DNA of 64,000 bases from Lamellibrachia satsuma. Its lineage: Eukaryota > Annelida > Polychaeta > Sabellida > Siboglinidae. The notes under the pieces are model-generated. The model was not told the DNA's origin. It saw nothing but the letters and a program-made list of their open reading frames with translations, and did no database searches. Shown one piece after another: positions 60,701-64,000 of the stretch; within the stretch, counting starts at the first letter, position 1; each line of letters starts with the position of its first letter. The stretch is from assembly GCA_033239005.1 (NCBI GenBank), contig BSQZ01000061.1, positions 1,641,001 through 1,705,000 on the forward strand. Reading direction: 5' to 3'. A program made the translations under genes and the position numbers.

Positions 60701-63217
60701 GATAATAACAGGAAAAGAATAACATCGGGGATGATGGGATCACTTGGACGTTCAGCGTTATCAACGCATGTCAAAGCTCTGAGCTCTGTAAAGCGCATGT
60801 CTAGAAATAATGTCTACTAACACGTACATGGAAATAAACATGTTTAATTATTATTAAGAGCGTCTGTCTCAGTCGCGACAACCAGCTTGCGTGACTATCT
60901 GGCTCTTCCGCCCGTTTACACAGCTTCTCTTAAATTATTGTTCTGTGTAGGTCGGACATTGTCTTTAGCCGCATGCCGATCTGATGCAGGTCGGTATCAA
61001 GGGTCCGGGGAGTTTCTGGGTCTGCCGCGATACCCATTCATACTAGTGTTAGTGGCGTGGTTGTGGATGATATATAGATACTTCCACCGTCATTCCTGTC
61101 GTTATAGTTTTTCTATTTCTGATTGACGAAAAACGTTCCTATGATATTCATGACATATCAATTAGTCTACCTCTTATGCAATATTCGTGAAAATGATGGA
61201 CTTCGTTTTAAGCAAATCACTTCCGATCTTGACAGCCCTGTGACTTATTTCGAAATGTTAGTGCTTTCGTTTTCAGTCACACTATTTTTTAAATAGAAAC
61301 TATGTCTACATTCCTAGGCCCGCCCTCTCGAACGACAAATTCGTAACTCGGGTGTTTGTAAATATAGCGGTAAAACTGTCCCGGGGATCACCCACGGAAT
61401 GTCTAATACAACGATACCCGTCGAATGTAAGTTTATGTCATAATATTATCAGTCTTGGCTGAGATTTAACACGCATTATGCAATACATCAAGAGGCCTAT
61501 TCAATGTTCAGTATAGTGGACAATATTTACTCAGATATTCTTTGAACAAAACTAATGTACCACCCAATGCAGTTTTCTTCCGCTAGAACACACTATGTTA
61601 TCTTCGTCAGGATGAGAATCTGTTCGGACGTTTTTACTTTTTATTTTGAATGTAATTTCATATTCATGCAAATATACTATTTTCAAATAACGGTTATGTA
61701 TCGCGTTTTTATTCTGCATAAATAATATTACTGATGTATACCCTTGAGCTTTGGCGAAACATAAACACAATGTTCATTGTGACACTGAAGAATAATTAAT
61801 TAAAACATCACGTATTCTTTCAAGCGATTGATAATGATCGCCCACTGCAGGTCTAAAGTCAACCTTGCAGCATCGTGGAGTATTCTGGTAGTTTAGGGGT
61901 CAAACTGGCAGCGCATCCTGGAGCAGACTGGTGGCTTAGGTGCCGTACCAAACTCACTGTCACGTTTACTCAGAGCACGCACATTTTTTGCGGGAATACA
62001 CCGACGTCTCTTTTACTGCATTTCAATTGTGCCGTACTATTAAGACGTTCATTGCAACACCATTTTCTTTGCAATGTGATACTTCAGAGCGAAACCAGCC
62101 ATTTTCGGGGTCTCGAGACCCTTGTTTCATACTTTGAAAAAACATTCCCTCTTTTTTAGCACACATGAGTCCCCACATATTCTATGATATACGTCACCGA
62201 GAAAGTTTTGCCGCCACAGTTACAGATAACTTGATTCATCGATAAGTCTTTCGTTATACGAGCCCGAATCTATTCGGCTACACCGTCCATTGAAGCCAGT
62301 ATCAGTATGATTGGCTACGAGAAAACCTGACAGGCAGGTTTCGGAAGAAATTCTATGAACGGAATTACTTGATGTCATTCACGCTTTCACTTTCGTATTG
62401 TAACCCAGATTATACAACGGCTAGGCCGTACTGATATCCATTGAGGTTCACAAACGTATGTTTAACATAGGATTCTCACAACGAGGCAATCGTGCCTTAT
62501 CTGGGTGGATATTTCACGGTAATTAGATTAGATGATTGATCTAGAGCATTTTACCGTGATATATAAACTCAGATAACACACGGCTACCTCGTTCTGAGAA
62601 TCCAGCTGACGCTTAAATAATTTCGAACACGATCGAGTAAGCGTGTTGTCATAGACACGCGAATGGGCGGAACGCCTTGTTGTTTTCTCTGGTTGGTCTG
62701 ACTTACGCAATCTACGTCAAACGTCCATATCAGTTCCTTCGCACGGTCCAAGTGTTACCAGCCAGATAACATCACGAGTGCAGAAGGCACAAGTGGTGTT
62801 ATCTGGCTGAAAACCCTCTTGTGACATCAACACGCAGTGTATTATTCCCAAAATGTTAATACAAAGAACACCGTTGTATATTTTTATCCAGTTCGACTGA
62901 CACCAGTCATCCACCCAGTTCATTGTCATTTCGTTATAGCTGTTCTCATCATCATCTCATCTTCTTCTTCTAAAATACATACGTTTCTGTTGCAAATGTA
63001 CTTATCTGATTACGAGGACTTCCAAAATGTACCCATTGTTGACAGTTATTCGATATGGCTTAATTTATCAAATATTTTTAAATTGTCTTACCGGTACGTT
63101 TTCCTGTTTTGACGTTATACGTAATCCTTCCACAACGGGAAGTGTCTCATACTGTCCAGTGGAACAGCAATAAACAAATAGCCATTGGTCATATATACGC
63201 CATAACCACTCTGAGTA
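60701..63217. repeat. TRAF 5'-flank unit, copy 3
   Basis: 60.70-61.04 kb continues copy 2 (GATAATAACAGGAAAAGAAT…). 61.04-63.2 kb is the third version of the 49.9-51.9 kb block. It stops at 63217 where a CR1 element begins. Confidence 0.8.
62760..62808. other. Conserved hairpin, copy 3
   Basis: Arms identical to copy 2, loop of 17 nt with one substitution. Confidence 0.8.
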
Positions 63218-64000
63218 AGGAATAAACAGAAAGTTCGAGATAAGGTCGGACCACTGGAAAACAACAGTGAAAACATAATTTCAGACGGGTTCCAAATGGC
63301 AGAGGTCCTGAATGAGTATTTCAGCTCAGTTTTTACCTCAGAAGATATCAGCTCACTTCCAGTTCCATTGACTAAATTTGAGGGCAATAAATCAGAACAT
63401 TTAGGGCAGTTATTTGTAACACCTGAAATGATAGCAAAGACAATTAAGAAGATGAAAGATAATAAATCACCTGGAGTTGATGGATACCACCAAAACTGCT
63501 TAAGGAAACTGTTGAGCAAATTAGTACACCACTTGCAAAATTGTTTAACTTGTCAGTAGAAGAAGGAACAGTTCCTTCAGAATGGAAAGAAGAAAATATT
63601 ACGCAGCTATTGAAGAAGGGATCGAGGAAGAAGCCAGAAAATTACAGACCAGCGAGTTTAACATCAGTTGTATGTAAATTACTCGAAACATTAATTAGAT
63701 ACCACATGGTGGGATTCCTTGTAAAACATAAATTAATAAATACATCTCAACATGGATTCCTAAAAGCAAGGTCATGTCTAATAAATCTCTCATGTTTTTT
63801 GGAAGAAATTGCAAAGTGTGAAGATGACGGGTCACCAGTGGATGTTGTCTACTGAGATTTTCAGAAAGCTTTCGATAAAGTGCCGTATCAAAGATTGTTA
63901 CTTAAACTAAAACCCCATGGTATAGGTAATGATGTAATTAACTGGATAGAAAAGTGGCTTACACACAGAAGAGAGAGTAATAGTAAATGGTGAGATTTCA
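63218..64000 (+). mobile_element. CR1 family 2 element, 5'-truncated, continuing past the window
   Basis: Begins at the linker (RKVRDKVGPLENN-type; NEYFSSVFTSEDISSLPVPL at about 63.32 kb), then RT start (LLKKGSRKKPENYRPASLTS, HGFLKARSCLINLSCFLEEI) up to FQKAFDKVPYQRLLLKL at about 63.87 kb. A TGA replaces the leucine codon of the YLDFQKAFD motif at 63854. The element is cut by the window end. Confidence 0.9.

Overview
This window is from an animal genome, most likely a marine invertebrate. The reasons are an intron-rich gene for an innate-immune adaptor, several CR1- and RTE-type non-LTR retrotransposons, a Ty3/gypsy LTR element primed by a tRNA-Leu-like site, hAT-type miniature elements and long (AT)n tracts. 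There is no operon structure and no bacterial signature. I cannot name the species; an invertebrate deuterostome or lophotrochozoan is my guess.

The only clear host gene is a TRAF3-like signalling adaptor on the minus strand (locus A, 49.2 to 27.5 kb). I could assemble eleven coding exons with consensus splice sites and compatible phases. They predict a 544-residue protein with a RING finger, five TRAF zinc fingers, a coiled coil and a MATH (TRAF-C) domain, close to the 568 residues of human TRAF3. Its N-terminal half is duplicated at 12.3-9.2 kb (locus B, six exons), where a 4-bp tandem duplication in exon 3 shifts the frame. A third partial copy (locus C, 15.82-15.08 kb) has exon 2 and a stump of exon 1 that ends against a retrotransposon.

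Layout. 0-8 kb: a nest of retrotransposons in which two CR1-like elements and a hAT MITE interrupt an older RTE-type element. 8-12.3 kb: TRAF locus B. 12.3-14.1 kb: duplicated 5' flank. 14.1-20.9 kb: a dispersed repeat (D), TRAF remnant C, a long CR1 element and a second copy of D that carries a 500-bp palindromic insertion. 20.9-27.4 kb: mostly unrecognised sequence with a possible terminal exon, an (AT)n/(GT)n tract and a mirrored satellite. 27.5-30.1 kb: TRAF-A coiled-coil and MATH exons. 30.1-41.5 kb: an 11-kb intron filled with CR1 elements, one nearly full length and including the ORF1 esterase domain. 41.5-49.2 kb: TRAF-A zinc-finger and RING exons, with a complete but decayed Ty3/gypsy element in intron 4. 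49.3-63.2 kb: a 463-bp foldback element, then about three rearranged copies of the TRAF 5'-flank unit. One copy holds a 1.28-kb solo LTR and a 1.5-kb RT insertion, and the sister copies preserve the empty sites. 63.2-64 kb: another CR1 element running off the window.

The paralogous copies act as empty-site controls for each other, so insertions can be ordered in time. A CR1 tail in TRAF intron 3 predates the A/B duplication. The gypsy element, the solo LTR, the 54.6-kb RT insertion and the B frameshift came after their respective duplications. I found no tRNA, rRNA or CRISPR array.
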